Assembly: GCA_024637035.1 (NCBI GenBank)
Contig: JAGXFW010000016.1
Span: forward strand, 310,001 to 374,000
Direction of reading: 5' to 3'
DNA length: 64,000 bases
Source of the DNA: Actinomycetes bacterium
GTDB lineage: Bacteria; Actinomycetota; Thermoleophilia; RBG-16-64-13
Positions within the stretch are counted from its first letter, which is position 1, and every line of letters starts with the position of its first letter. The notes beneath the pieces were generated by a model. The model made no database searches, was not told the DNA's origin, and was given only the letters and a program-made list of their open reading frames with translations. The translations under genes were made by a program, and so were the position numbers. Of the stretch, positions 27,701-35,488 are shown piece by piece.

Positions 27701-27830
27701 GGCCTAGTTTGCCCGCATTCGACGGACCGACGACCAACGTGAGCCCAGCGTCCTCCGCGTGGTCTCGCGCATCACGACCGCCAAGGGGGCCGTCTGGCGT
27801 ACTCTGAATGTGGGTTGGATCGGAGGGCAT
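24756..27830 (-). CDS. addB: AddB-type helicase-nuclease subunit with iron-sulfur staple motif
   Basis: A protein of about 1024 residues forming the second subunit of an AddAB complex. The N-terminal P-loop-like segment GPSNAGKL departs from the Walker A consensus at its last position (L instead of T/S), in line with AddB not being the main motor. The nuclease domain near the C-terminus has ITGRVDRIDLLG and VIDYKYGSD. Cysteines in TYMRCPFNWYAQ and in CPPYCDLGPLC (C-x3-C-x5-C) can hold the 4Fe-4S cluster of the AddB class. The ATG at 27830 has GGTGG upstream; a GTG eight codons earlier is possible. Divergent from the WYL gene pair. Confidence 0.9.
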   Translation of the reverse strand: MPSDPTHIQSTPDGPLGGRDARDHAEDAGLTLVVGPSNAGKLGHVLDRWLELRHANPLIIAPTLPDVTDITSELLRRVGVVYGDRPVATMAGLIAAMRPPGGLGVLGGFRQGLLAQELLLGGLQGPMGGIARAPGAATALVELLDELGETGETPEVLIAALERWEGRGGADTARDLARLVAEYCSILSGWGVLDRHGALREARQAVAHWKRPLAFYGFTSFTRAQRALVLDLSGVVPVTVALVQDLSRSTRVVGLEEFGRLRDSAREIVALSRQEFGFASPRVAHLEKSFLVDGAQPWVEPTSASPEAQVVTSGALPLEGVRFFLSSGRRNELESVAAQVVSLLRSGVRADDMAVLVRRMGPWQRAVRAVFGSYDIPCAVDASEPFGATGLGHVLLRAVRGVAQDRADYMLDYLRSPYHPAHHSGVDHLEVQLHASGAYRGAGALELIDREMPGALSIAGEAAAEASGAPTSFRGTGLVDLAAAMLTAALRSSPPGSSRLQEDAAALNALQAALEEPLSSTGTAGAAAPAREERRPGAELESRLSLIAALPVPLGRGDESGVVRIMSVQRARARRFSVVFVLGLSDGEFPGVEERSSLLSPGDRRSLNDAFGARLLEAAPGSDEASLFALALSRPWQLLYLSARDAEDDGSEVSVSPYWSEARRLLPDLGIERHRRLDDLTHPLGDAPSLREHLRACAKARLAPREGDLAKKVESLPPWECRPVRLVEPAALARLAAREVFSATELETYMRCPFNWYAQKVVGLEAIEEALGGLHRGRIAHSVLADVYSALRGRGEKRLVPSALEWALAKAEEALDRQIAQMRGRWSEAELRLMGGEVLQRVRSLLEFDATSDSEALLYESEWSLPGGDVDLGGLRITGRVDRIDLLGPGGPAIVIDYKYGSDVPGPDLAKRGLLQVPLYMAALRSALPEIGVAGGAYFAMGAGRPGGIVLKDVADATGGWFSSTSKVEGDRLEAQIESALAEARKAAEGMRAGDIPGEPLHECPPYCDLGPLCRVPKRPVSWH

Positions 27831-27943
27831 CTCGCCACCGATTGTAGCCCACACCCCGGACAGACCGGAGGACTCTCGCCCGGCGCCGACGCGGCGAAGC
27901 CGGAACGATGGTCGATGCAGGAGGGGTGTTGTACTCTACCTCC

Positions 27944-28960
27944 ATGCCTCGTGACGACGACAAACTGGTACGCCAGCTCTCGCTGGTCTCTTTCCTGCTC
28001 ACTCAGCGGCGCCCCGTCACCGCACGGCACGTGCACGACTGCGTCGAGGGCTACGCCGCGATGTCGGACACCACCTTCGTGCGACGGTTCTACGACGACC
28101 GAGCCGACCTGCTGCAGGGGGGCATCCGCGTGGAGGCAGCGGAAGACGATGACGGCGAAAGCTACTTCCTTCCAGACGAGAACTACCGTCTGCCCGATCT
28201 CGAGCTCGAAGAGGAGGAGCTGCGCGCTCTGGCCGTGGCCTTGGTCCTACTCGAGGGGCGCTTCGCCTACGCCCGGCCTTTGCGCCTCGCCCTCGTGAAC
28301 CTCACCCACGGTCATCCGGACCCGAGTTCGGAGGAGACGGAGCGGGTCGCGGTGAGCCTCGAACCGGACGAGGAGGCCCGCACCTCGGGTCAGGCACTGG
28401 CCCGCCTCGACGACGCCATCGCCCGCGGCAAGACGGTGCGCTTCAACTACCGCACCAGCACGTCCGACCTCATTCAAGAGCGGACGCTCGACCCCTACAG
28501 CCTGTTCCGCACGGGCGGCCACTGGTATGCAGCCGGGCGCGACCACGACCGAGGGGCAGTGCGCACGTTCCGCCTCAGCCGCGTCTCGGGCGCCGTGCGG
28601 TTCTCCACCAAGCGCCCACGCGACTTCTCACCGCCCCCCGATCTGGATCTGACAGAGTTCCGGCTGCGGCCACCGTGGCAGCTGGGCGATATCGCCGGCG
28701 AGGCGACGATCCGGGTGGACGACGAGCTGGCCTGGTGGGTCACCCGCACCTATCCCGACGTCGAGACGCTTCCCGAGGTGGACGCGGAGAAGGACGCCGA
28801 TCACGTCGCCTCCACCGTGTTCCGCACCACCTACGCCGACGCTGACGCGCTGATCACGTGGGTGCTGGGGATGGGGCGGCGAGCCGAACTCTTGGAACCA
28901 ACGCACCTGAGAGAAGCGGTGGTCCACAAACTACAGCGCGTGAGAGAGGCTCATGTCTGA
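27944..28960 (+). CDS. WYL-domain transcriptional regulator, PafB-like
   Basis: A protein of about 338 residues. The N-terminal part resembles a winged helix (KLVRQLSLVSFLLTQRRPVT), and the WYL domain spans roughly 160-230, with its aromatic motif seen as HWYAAGRD and the typical RTFRLSRVSG. A C-terminal WCX-like domain follows. Paired WYL proteins PafB and PafC form the activator of the LexA-independent DNA-damage response in mycobacteria; the arrangement here matches. The start is unsure: ATG 27944 begins the conserved region, whereas AGGAGGGG lies too far upstream (17 bases) and earlier in-frame ATG, GTG and TTG codons exist at 27908-27929. Confidence 0.85.
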   Translation: MPRDDDKLVRQLSLVSFLLTQRRPVTARHVHDCVEGYAAMSDTTFVRRFYDDRADLLQGGIRVEAAEDDDGESYFLPDENYRLPDLELEEEELRALAVALVLLEGRFAYARPLRLALVNLTHGHPDPSSEETERVAVSLEPDEEARTSGQALARLDDAIARGKTVRFNYRTSTSDLIQERTLDPYSLFRTGGHWYAAGRDHDRGAVRTFRLSRVSGAVRFSTKRPRDFSPPPDLDLTEFRLRPPWQLGDIAGEATIRVDDELAWWVTRTYPDVETLPEVDAEKDADHVASTVFRTTYADADALITWVLGMGRRAELLEPTHLREAVVHKLQRVREAHV

Positions 28961-29951
28961 GGGACCGATACCTCCCGAGCGCCTCGCCCGCGCCCTCACC
29001 TTGCTCAGCTACCTCCTCGCAGAGGACCGCGCGGAGGTGGTGTCTCTTGCGACGCTCTGTCACGACCTCGGCATCAGCAAGAAGGAAGTGAATGACGACC
29101 TGCAGCTGTTGAACCTGGTGAACCACGGTGGCGGCACCTACGTCATCACCGGCGAGATAGTGGGCGACGAGGTGCACGTGACCCGCGAACCCACCGGCGA
29201 AGCCATGGCCCGACCTGCCCGCCTCTCACCCCTGATGGCGCGGGCGCTTCTTCTCACTGTCGATCTCATCGGCGAGCAGCTACCCGTGGACAGCCGGCGG
29301 TCCCTCTCGTCGGCCGGCGAGAAGATACGGAAGCTGGTCGATGGCACCGACTTGCCCGGGGTGGTGAACGTCGGCGAGCGCCGAGAAGGTGAATCTGAGG
29401 TGGTTCACGTTCTGAACCAAGCCCTGCAGGAGAACCTCCTTGTCGAGATCGAGTACTACACCCCTTCGAGAGACCGTCTGAGCACGCGGTCGGTCGAACC
29501 GTACCTGCTGTTCCAGTCGAAGGATGCCTGGTATCTCGAAGCGTTCTGCCTCTCGGCCCAGGCACAGCGCACGTTCAGACTGGACCTGGTCCGCTCCGCT
29601 TCGTTGGAAGGCGGTTCGTTCGTTCCGCGGGAGGATGTCGATCTCGTCTACCGGAAAGCAGAGCCGCTTTCCGTTCCGCCGCGACAAGCGAAGTGGGCCA
29701 CGGTGCGCTTCCCAGCCGGCCGGCGTAGATCGCTGGAAGAACAGGGGCTGGAGGTCACGCGCATGCAGGACGGTGACATCCGGGCACGAATCCCCTATTT
29801 GGATGAGCGTTGGCTCATTCGCGAGATACTGAAGTATGCGGGCGACGCGTCGATCGAGTCACCCGAGGCCCTCCGCTCGCGTATGGCCGAGGAGACGCGG
29901 GCGATAGCGGCCACGTACGAGAAAGCGCGACCCGTAAGGAGATCGGAATGA
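28953..29951 (+). CDS. WYL-domain transcriptional regulator, PafC-like
   Basis: A 332-residue partner of the preceding gene, overlapping it by eight bases. It shows an N-terminal HTH-like region (EVVSLATLCHDLGISKKEVN), a WYL domain around residues 140-220 containing DAWYLEAFCLSAQAQRTFRL, and a C-terminal domain ending with a basic tail. In mycobacteria PafBC responds to single-stranded DNA during damage. The divergent addAB genes are plausible targets, but no PafBC-type promoter motif was found in the 27831-27943 gap. The last codons overlap the holin-like gene (ATGA). Confidence 0.87.
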   Translation: MSEGPIPPERLARALTLLSYLLAEDRAEVVSLATLCHDLGISKKEVNDDLQLLNLVNHGGGTYVITGEIVGDEVHVTREPTGEAMARPARLSPLMARALLLTVDLIGEQLPVDSRRSLSSAGEKIRKLVDGTDLPGVVNVGERREGESEVVHVLNQALQENLLVEIEYYTPSRDRLSTRSVEPYLLFQSKDAWYLEAFCLSAQAQRTFRLDLVRSASLEGGSFVPREDVDLVYRKAEPLSVPPRQAKWATVRFPAGRRRSLEEQGLEVTRMQDGDIRARIPYLDERWLIREILKYAGDASIESPEALRSRMAEETRAIAATYEKARPVRRSE

Positions 29952-30325
29952 GTCTACTGATACGCTTGGCGGTGAACACCGCCGCGATCATGGCGACCGC
30001 CTACGTCCTGCCGAAGGTGACGGTGGCCGATTGGAAGTCGGCCGTGATCGCCGCGATCCTGCTCGGGCTGCTCAACACGTTGGTGCGACCGGTGTTCAGG
30101 CTCTTCGCCCTCCCTATCACGATCCTCACGCTGGGCCTCTTCACCCTGGTGATCAACGGGTTCGTGCTCAAGATCCTCGACTGGCTGATGGACGGGATCA
30201 CTATCGAGGGCACTATCCTCTGGCACATCGTCGCCGCTCTGCTGATCTCCATCATCACGACGGTCATCAACATCATCTTGGGGACCGACGACAAGAAGAA
30301 AGAGAAGCGCCGCACTCGTCGCTAG
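29948..30325 (+). CDS. Phage-holin-like 4-TM membrane protein
   Basis: A 125-residue protein of the mycobacterial 4-TMS phage-holin family. Four hydrophobic helices are visible (about residues 5-22, 30-46, 55-80 and 90-112), then a very basic tail (KKKEKRRTRR). Despite the name, chromosomal members are not tied to prophages, and their function is unknown; no phage genes are nearby. The ATG overlaps the PafC-like stop by four bases, so it belongs to the WYL operon. It converges on the gene at 30322 with a four-base tail overlap. Confidence 0.8.
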   Translation: MSLLIRLAVNTAAIMATAYVLPKVTVADWKSAVIAAILLGLLNTLVRPVFRLFALPITILTLGLFTLVINGFVLKILDWLMDGITIEGTILWHIVAALLISIITTVINIILGTDDKKKEKRRTRR

Positions 30326-30987
30326 AGGATCGATTCGCCTTCGGCGGTAGCGGAGCCGGCGGCAGTAGCGGAACCTTCGGCAGTAGCGGAACCGGCGGCA
30401 TCGGTCTCCGCGCGCCACGTGTACACCCCCACGCACCTGTCGTCGCCCCGGGTGCGTTTGCACTCGTAGCGCAGCCGCACGTCCGGGTTGAGGCCGGCCA
30501 CGAGACCCACCTCGTATCGGGAGAACGCCCCGCAGGGTCCCGGCCCCCACCAGGCCTCCCGTGACCACGGACAGCCCGGAGTGACCACCCGTGCTTCATG
30601 GGAGCCCGCCTCTACGACCACGGCATCGATGTTGTACGTGCGGTTCGCCAATGCCACCACACGAGCGCATTCCGCAGGATCCCGGCCATACCCGAGTTGC
30701 GCGCGCAGAGCGCGCCCCTGATCCTGTCCCAACGATTGCAGCACGGCCCCGGTGTTCGACGGCCTGACCTCTCGGCCCTCTCGTACCTCAGCCCCTACGA
30801 GGCGCGCGACGATGAGACCCATGCCTTGCGCCGCCGTTCGCCACCGCATCGTGCGCGGCACCAAACGGGGGTAGCGGATGGCCAAGAGGGCGAATGCGCG
30901 AGGAAGCACCGGCAAGCCGGGCACCCGCACGAGGCGCAGCAACCCCACGCCGCGGAGCAGCCTGCGAGGAGTGCTCGGAGTGGTCAT
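30322..30987 (-). CDS. Hypothetical protein, possible L-2-amino-thiazoline-4-carboxylate hydrolase-like fold, repeat tail
   Basis: A 221-residue protein. The central part (about 40-190) ends with SRYEVGLVAGLNPDV and ECKRTRGDDRC, resembling the Cys-x-(R)GDDxC ending of the L-2-amino-thiazoline-4-carboxylic acid hydrolase/4-vinyl-reductase-like fold; the similarity is from memory and weak. The C-terminus is an alanine-rich repeat (GSATAEGSATAAGSATAEG), probably disordered. The chosen start is ATG at 30987, 22 bases after the pilT stop; a longer frame extends into pilT. Likely co-transcribed with pilT, although the link is unclear. Confidence 0.55.
   Translation of the reverse strand: MTTPSTPRRLLRGVGLLRLVRVPGLPVLPRAFALLAIRYPRLVPRTMRWRTAAQGMGLIVARLVGAEVREGREVRPSNTGAVLQSLGQDQGRALRAQLGYGRDPAECARVVALANRTYNIDAVVVEAGSHEARVVTPGCPWSREAWWGPGPCGAFSRYEVGLVAGLNPDVRLRYECKRTRGDDRCVGVYTWRAETDAAGSATAEGSATAAGSATAEGESIL
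30338..30398 (-). repeat. Short tandem repeats encoding the GSATA(A/E) tail
   Basis: About three imperfect copies of an 18-21 base unit (core GGCAGTAGCGGAACC on the plus strand) encode repeated GSATAEG/GSATAAG. The change in copy number would keep the frame. Confidence 0.6.
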
Positions 30988-31009
30988 GATGCGGCCGCCG
31001 CCCTGCCCC

Positions 31010-32098
31010 TCAGCTGGCCAGCGAGATGTCGTGACCTCGAGAGGCGACAAGGAGCTTGAAGTCATGGGGATTGGAGGCGCAGACAACGGCGTCCTGCATG
31101 GTCACCAGGCCCTTCTCATACAAGGCGAGCAGGCTCTGGTCGAACGTCTGCATGCCGTAGTACTCACCCTCTTTGATCGCCAACTCGATGTTGTGGGTCT
31201 GATCGGGGTCCAGGATGAAATCCCTGATCCTCCCAGTGGCGACCAACACCTCGATGGCCGGCACGCGGCCCTGAGCGTCGGACCGTGAGAGCAGGCGCTG
31301 GGACACGATGCCCCTCAGCGACCCGGCCAGCATGATGCGTACCTGCTTCTGCTGATACGGGGGGAAGAAGTCGATGATGCGGTTGATCGTTTCCGTGGCG
31401 TCGATGGTGTGAAGAGTGCTCATCACGAAGTGGCCAGTCTGAGCGGCGGTGAGGGCCGTGCGGACGGTCTCGAGATCGCGCATCTCCCCGATGAAGATGT
31501 CGTCGGGGTCTTGACGCAGCACGTACTTGAGCGCCGAGGAGTACGACTCGGTGTCGAGGCCCACCTCACGCTGGTTGATGATGGAGCGCTTGTCGCGATG
31601 GAGGATCTCGATGGGGTCTTCGATGGTCACGATGTGCCTGCGCACGCTGTTGTTGATGTGATCGATCATGGCCGCGAGGGTGGTGGTCTTCCCCGATCCG
31701 GTGGTGCCGGTGACCAAGAGCAGGCCGCGAGGCTCCAAGGCAAGCCTCTGAACGACCGGGGGCAGCATCAGCTCCTCGAACGAGGGGATGCTGACCGCAA
31801 CCTGACGCATCGCGATGGAGATGCTCCCCCGCTGGCGATAGACGTTCACGCGATAGCGACCGATCTTGGGGGCGCTATGGGCGAAGTCGAGTTCGTTGGT
31901 CTCGCTGAAACGGCGGATCTGTTTGTCGCTCATGATCGCCGCTGCGAGGTCCTTGGTGTCATCTGGCGAGCAGGCCGGCAAGTCCAGCGGCTTCAGATCT
32001 CCATCGACCCGCAGCATCGGCGGGCTTCCCGCCTTGAGGTGCAGGTCGGAAGCGCCCGCCCCCACCATGAGCTGAAGGAGTTCGTCCATGCTCTTCAT
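31010..32098 (-). CDS. pilT: PilT-type twitching/retraction ATPase
   Basis: A 362-residue ring ATPase of the GspE/PilT family that retracts type IV pili. The Walker A motif is GTTGSGKTTT, the Asp box and Walker B appear as EDPIEILHRDKRSIINQREVG and IFIGEMRDLETVRTAL (the acidic GEMRD motif), and the His box reads HFVMSTLHTIDA. AIRNLI-type C-terminal signature is not evident, but length and motifs fit PilT. The ATG at 32098 has GGAGG seven bases upstream; a GTG two codons earlier sits on that site. No pilin or assembly gene is seen in the window, so the gene is solitary here. Confidence 0.92.
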   Translation of the reverse strand: MKSMDELLQLMVGAGASDLHLKAGSPPMLRVDGDLKPLDLPACSPDDTKDLAAAIMSDKQIRRFSETNELDFAHSAPKIGRYRVNVYRQRGSISIAMRQVAVSIPSFEELMLPPVVQRLALEPRGLLLVTGTTGSGKTTTLAAMIDHINNSVRRHIVTIEDPIEILHRDKRSIINQREVGLDTESYSSALKYVLRQDPDDIFIGEMRDLETVRTALTAAQTGHFVMSTLHTIDATETINRIIDFFPPYQQKQVRIMLAGSLRGIVSQRLLSRSDAQGRVPAIEVLVATGRIRDFILDPDQTHNIELAIKEGEYYGMQTFDQSLLALYEKGLVTMQDAVVCASNPHDFKLLVASRGHDISLAS

Positions 32099-32118
32099 CT
32101 GCACGCCTCCACTAGATT

Positions 32119-33144
32119 CTACTCGAACACCCTGCTCCAGGTGCCCTTGAGCGTCCCCTGTAGGTCGCTCAGCGACTTGGCCTCCCTGGGTGACAGCTTA
32201 GCGGATATCTCGCCGGGAGGTAGATGTAAGCCCTCCAGAGTGGATATCACCGCCGACGCGACCCTTTCGGGGTCGTAGCCTCCCTCGAGAAAACACACGG
32301 GCCCGGCCGCTCCGACACTCTCGCACAGGCCCGCGATCGTTCCAGCCATCCAGCGATACGCCGCATCCGACAGAGTCAAGCCGCCCAATGGATCACCGGC
32401 CACCGAGTCGTAGCCGGCCGAGATCAACACCAACTCGGGTCGGTACTCGTGCGCAAGGGGCATCAAGACGTCGCTGAAGAAAGCCCTCACTGCCCCGTCC
32501 CCCGCTCCGTGCGGCAAAGGCAGGTTCACCGTATATCCCAGGCCGTCACCGGAACCCGACTCGCCGATGGCCCCAGTGCCGGGATAATGGTTCCCCAAGT
32601 GAAAGCTACAAAAGAGCACGCGCGGATCCTCGTAGAAGATGTCCTGCGTGCCGTTGCCGTGGTGCACATCCCAGTCGACGATGAGCACCCGGGCAACACC
32701 GAGCTCCTCGATCGCGTACCGTGCCGCCACCGCGATGTTGTTGAACAGGCAGAAACCCATGCCCCGATCACTGCCAGCATGATGCCCGGGGGGTCGAACC
32801 AGAAGAAACGCCGGCGTCCCCTCGTCGATCGCGCGAGTGACCGCATGGAGCCCGGCGCCGACAGCGTGCAAAGCCGCGTCGAACGAGGCCGGCGACACCA
32901 CCGTGTCCATTTCCAATCGTCCGCCACCCTTGCCGGCGATGCGTTCGACGATCGCGATATGGGTGGTGGTGTGCACGCGGGCTACGTCAGCCACATCCGC
33001 CCGAGGAGGGACGATCCAGTCGAGATCGAGATCGGCCTCTTCCAGCCGTCTCTTGACGACCACCAACCGGTCGGCGGTCTCGGGATGGTGTCCGGTATCG
33101 TGCTCGAGGAAGACAGGGTGGAAGTAGACCGACGTGACTGCCAC
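32119..33144 (-). CDS. Histone deacetylase-fold hydrolase (AcuC/HDAC family)
   Basis: A 341-residue zinc hydrolase of the arginase/deacetylase superfamily. The active-site features are RPPGHHAGSDRGMGFC with the paired histidines, the zinc ligands in VDWDVHHGNG and the aspartate of ISAGYDSVAGDPLGG. Bacterial members deacetylate acetyl-lysine (for example acetyl-CoA synthetase) or acetylpolyamines. An acyl-CoA ligase lies about 10 kb away, but no direct link is evident. The start is GTG at 33144. It is 21 bases before pilT on the same strand and follows the NlpC/P60 gene by 16 bases. Confidence 0.92.
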   Translation of the reverse strand: MAVTSVYFHPVFLEHDTGHHPETADRLVVVKRRLEEADLDLDWIVPPRADVADVARVHTTTHIAIVERIAGKGGGRLEMDTVVSPASFDAALHAVGAGLHAVTRAIDEGTPAFLLVRPPGHHAGSDRGMGFCLFNNIAVAARYAIEELGVARVLIVDWDVHHGNGTQDIFYEDPRVLFCSFHLGNHYPGTGAIGESGSGDGLGYTVNLPLPHGAGDGAVRAFFSDVLMPLAHEYRPELVLISAGYDSVAGDPLGGLTLSDAAYRWMAGTIAGLCESVGAAGPVCFLEGGYDPERVASAVISTLEGLHLPPGEISAKLSPREAKSLSDLQGTLKGTWSRVFE

Positions 33145-33160
33145 GGGCCTATTCCCCGAG

Positions 33161-34351
33161 CTACATGATCCGGCGGGCGCCGGTGTAGTTGCTTCGACTG
33201 ATGGAGCTCACTCGAACGTTCGCTCCAGAATAGGGCGCATGGACCATGTTGCCATTGCCGACATAGATGCCGACGTGATGTATGGGCGATCCGAAGAACA
33301 CCAGGTCGCCCGGTTGCAGGCTGCCGCGAGCCACGGCCACGCCGTAGCTGTATTGGGCTCGGCTCGAGTGCGGCAGGCTCACCCCCACTTGCGCGAACGC
33401 GTACTTCACGAGCCCGGAGCAGTCGAAGCCGCTGGGCGATTCGCCGCCCCACACGTAGGGCACTCCGATGTACCTCATGGCCACTGAGACCGCAGACCCG
33501 CTGACGCCGGAAGATGGGGCGTCCGTCGCCCCGCCGCCGGAGGAGCCCGACGAACCTGAGGACGATCCCGACCCGCCCGATGACCCGGTCTGCGAGGATT
33601 GCTGCCGGGCGGCCTCGGCCGCTCGAGCGGCTGCGACTCGCGCCTCTTCAGCGACACGAGCTTGGCGCGCCTCCTCCTCGCGTTCGAGTTGGGCCACCTC
33701 CCGCTCTTTCCCTTTGAGCAGTCGCTCCCGTTCGGCAAGTCGTGATTCCATCTCGGCTTTCGCCCGTTTCGCCTGCGCGAGGAGTTCCGCCTGTAAGGCT
33801 TGGTCGGTGGCGAGCTGCTCCTTACGCTCTGCAACGTCGGCCCGGAACGTCGAGACCTTCTCGACCACGTCGCCGTCTTGGGCGCCGATCATGTTCAGGA
33901 GCTCAAGCCGATTCACGAAATCGGTGAACGATTCGGCCCCGAGTAGCGCCTCGAGCAATGAGACGCGCCCGTTGCGGTAGATGCCGTTCACCCGACGCTC
34001 GAGGCGCTCGTTGGCCACGAGAAGGTCCTCTTCCGCCCGCGTCAGCTTCGCCGTGTTGGCCTCGATCGCGGCTTCCGTGTCCTCGAGTTGGACGCGCGCG
34101 TACTGGTAGTCCTCACTCGCGGCCTCGACCTTGTCGTTCAGGGCGATGACCTGACTCCGAAGCGCCTGGAGGTCGTTCTTGGCGTTCTCGACAGCGTTCG
34201 GATCGGCGAAGGCGGGGAGCGCCAAGGCGAGAGACAGCAGGATGGCTACTATGAGGATGGCGACTGAACGTCGCCGGGCTTCGCTAGCGTGACCGCTTAT
34301 CGGAGCCTCCACGATTCGTTTTTTCCGGGCAGCGGTCAGGCTGCCGCGCAC
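33161..34351 (-). CDS. Secreted NlpC/P60 peptidoglycan endopeptidase with coiled coil
   Basis: A protein of up to 396 residues. After a basic segment (ARRRS), a hydrophobic signal sequence ending ALPAFA (about residues 28-49) is followed by a long coiled coil (about 55-245), a serine/glycine linker and an NlpC/P60 domain. Catalytic residues are C311 (FDCSG), H359 and H371. Such RipA-like enzymes cut the D-Glu-mDAP bond during cell separation, with the coiled coil acting as autoinhibitor or localiser. Start is uncertain: GTG at 34351 gives a 26-residue pre-region; GTG at 34312 gives a more usual signal peptide. Neither has a strong ribosome site. Confidence 0.92.
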   Translation of the reverse strand: MRGSLTAARKKRIVEAPISGHASEARRRSVAILIVAILLSLALALPAFADPNAVENAKNDLQALRSQVIALNDKVEAASEDYQYARVQLEDTEAAIEANTAKLTRAEEDLLVANERLERRVNGIYRNGRVSLLEALLGAESFTDFVNRLELLNMIGAQDGDVVEKVSTFRADVAERKEQLATDQALQAELLAQAKRAKAEMESRLAERERLLKGKEREVAQLEREEEARQARVAEEARVAAARAAEAARQQSSQTGSSGGSGSSSGSSGSSGGGATDAPSSGVSGSAVSVAMRYIGVPYVWGGESPSGFDCSGLVKYAFAQVGVSLPHSSRAQYSYGVAVARGSLQPGDLVFFGSPIHHVGIYVGNGNMVHAPYSGANVRVSSISRSNYTGARRIM

Positions 34352-34420
34352 GATTAGACTCTACCACGCCGCCAACAGGGCAACCAACCTAGCAGGCTCC
34401 TACGGCCCCCGGCGGCCCGC

Positions 34421-35488
34421 CTAGAGGCGTTCGAGATACGACCGGATCCCCGAGACCAGGGCCTCAGCCTCACGTCGGATGCCCGCGCCATCGGCCAGAT
34501 CGCCCCCCTCCTCAGGGTGGGTGATGAACCCAGGCTCCACCATGACCGCAAGCCTTCGGGGCTCACGGAGGCACGCGTAGTTGCGGCCGTGCGTGTGCAG
34601 ATCGACGCGGTCAGCGTCTCGCACGAGCGCCTTGACCAGGTAGCCGGCCAAACGCTTCCCCGCTTCGGCGAAGTAGGAGCCGTTGGCGAAGAAGAACGCT
34701 GCCGCCCCACGTGCCACCGGGGTGTCGTGATGGCCATGGTGCACGGTGAGATGAAGGTCTCCCTGGAACGAGTTCGCATTCTCAAGTCGCTCGTAGAGCC
34801 CGAGAAGACGGTCGTCGTCGCGCACGAGCATGACGTCGGCCCCTTGAGTCCCCAGCAGTTCTGCCAGCTGCAGGGCGACTTGGAGGTTCACGGACTTCTC
34901 GGTGAGTCCGCCGACTCCCGTCGCCCCGAGATCAGTGCCGCCGTGGGCCGGATCGATACTGATCCGAAGGCCGTCCAACGAGCGGCTCCCCACATATCCA
35001 TCCATGCGGTCGGGTATCTTCTTGTCGGGCGCACCCACTCCGGCCATCCGGATCCGCTTGAGTTGGGCGAGTGTCGCTTCACCCACGATCCCATCGAGGT
35101 TCACCCCGGCGTTCCGCTGGAACTCGAGAAGGGCGTTCTCTGTCACCTCGCCGAAGATGCCGTCCACGGGGCCGGAATCGAATCCCAGTTCGTTCAGCGT
35201 CCGTTGTAGATCGAGTACGTCGTCGCCACGAAGAGGGGGCACCCGCAGGTAGAGAAGTCGTTCGCCTACGTTATGCCCCGCCTCGACCAACTCCGCCCAG
35301 GTGTTCTCACCCACGATGCCGTCCATCTCCAGCCAACGCCGCTGCTGAAAGCCACGGACGGCATGCTCCGTGTTGGGTCCGAAGTGTCCGTCGGCGCCTT
35401 CACGACCAAGATGGAAATCGAGGGCGCGCAGACGCGTCTGGATGTCTACTACCTCTTTGCCCCTGTCGCCGAAGGAAACCGGCCTCAT
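34421..35488 (-). CDS. CwlM-like amidase-fold protein with two peptidoglycan-binding domains
   Basis: A 355-residue protein with two N-terminal PG-binding domains (about 5-75 and 85-155, each ending with GIVGE) and a C-terminal amidase_3 domain. Zinc ligands fit H in IDPAHGG, E in GLTEKSVN and H in HLTVHHGHH, though IDPAHGG replaces the usual IDPGHGG. There is no signal peptide or membrane helix: the protein starts MRPVSFGDRGKEVV. That matches mycobacterial CwlM, a cytoplasmic regulator of MurA rather than a wall hydrolase. The gene precedes the secreted peptidase gene and is divergent from capA. Whether it still hydrolyses peptidoglycan is open. Confidence 0.88.
   Translation of the reverse strand: MRPVSFGDRGKEVVDIQTRLRALDFHLGREGADGHFGPNTEHAVRGFQQRRWLEMDGIVGENTWAELVEAGHNVGERLLYLRVPPLRGDDVLDLQRTLNELGFDSGPVDGIFGEVTENALLEFQRNAGVNLDGIVGEATLAQLKRIRMAGVGAPDKKIPDRMDGYVGSRSLDGLRISIDPAHGGTDLGATGVGGLTEKSVNLQVALQLAELLGTQGADVMLVRDDDRLLGLYERLENANSFQGDLHLTVHHGHHDTPVARGAAAFFFANGSYFAEAGKRLAGYLVKALVRDADRVDLHTHGRNYACLREPRRLAVMVEPGFITHPEEGGDLADGAGIRREAEALVSGIRSYLERL

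Noticed and set aside
34312-34420. Possible c-di-AMP (ydaO/yuaA) riboswitch before the NlpC/P60 gene
   Set aside because: These switches often precede such genes in actinobacteria, but the conserved core was not seen; only a short stem (GGCAGC/GCTGCC) is present.
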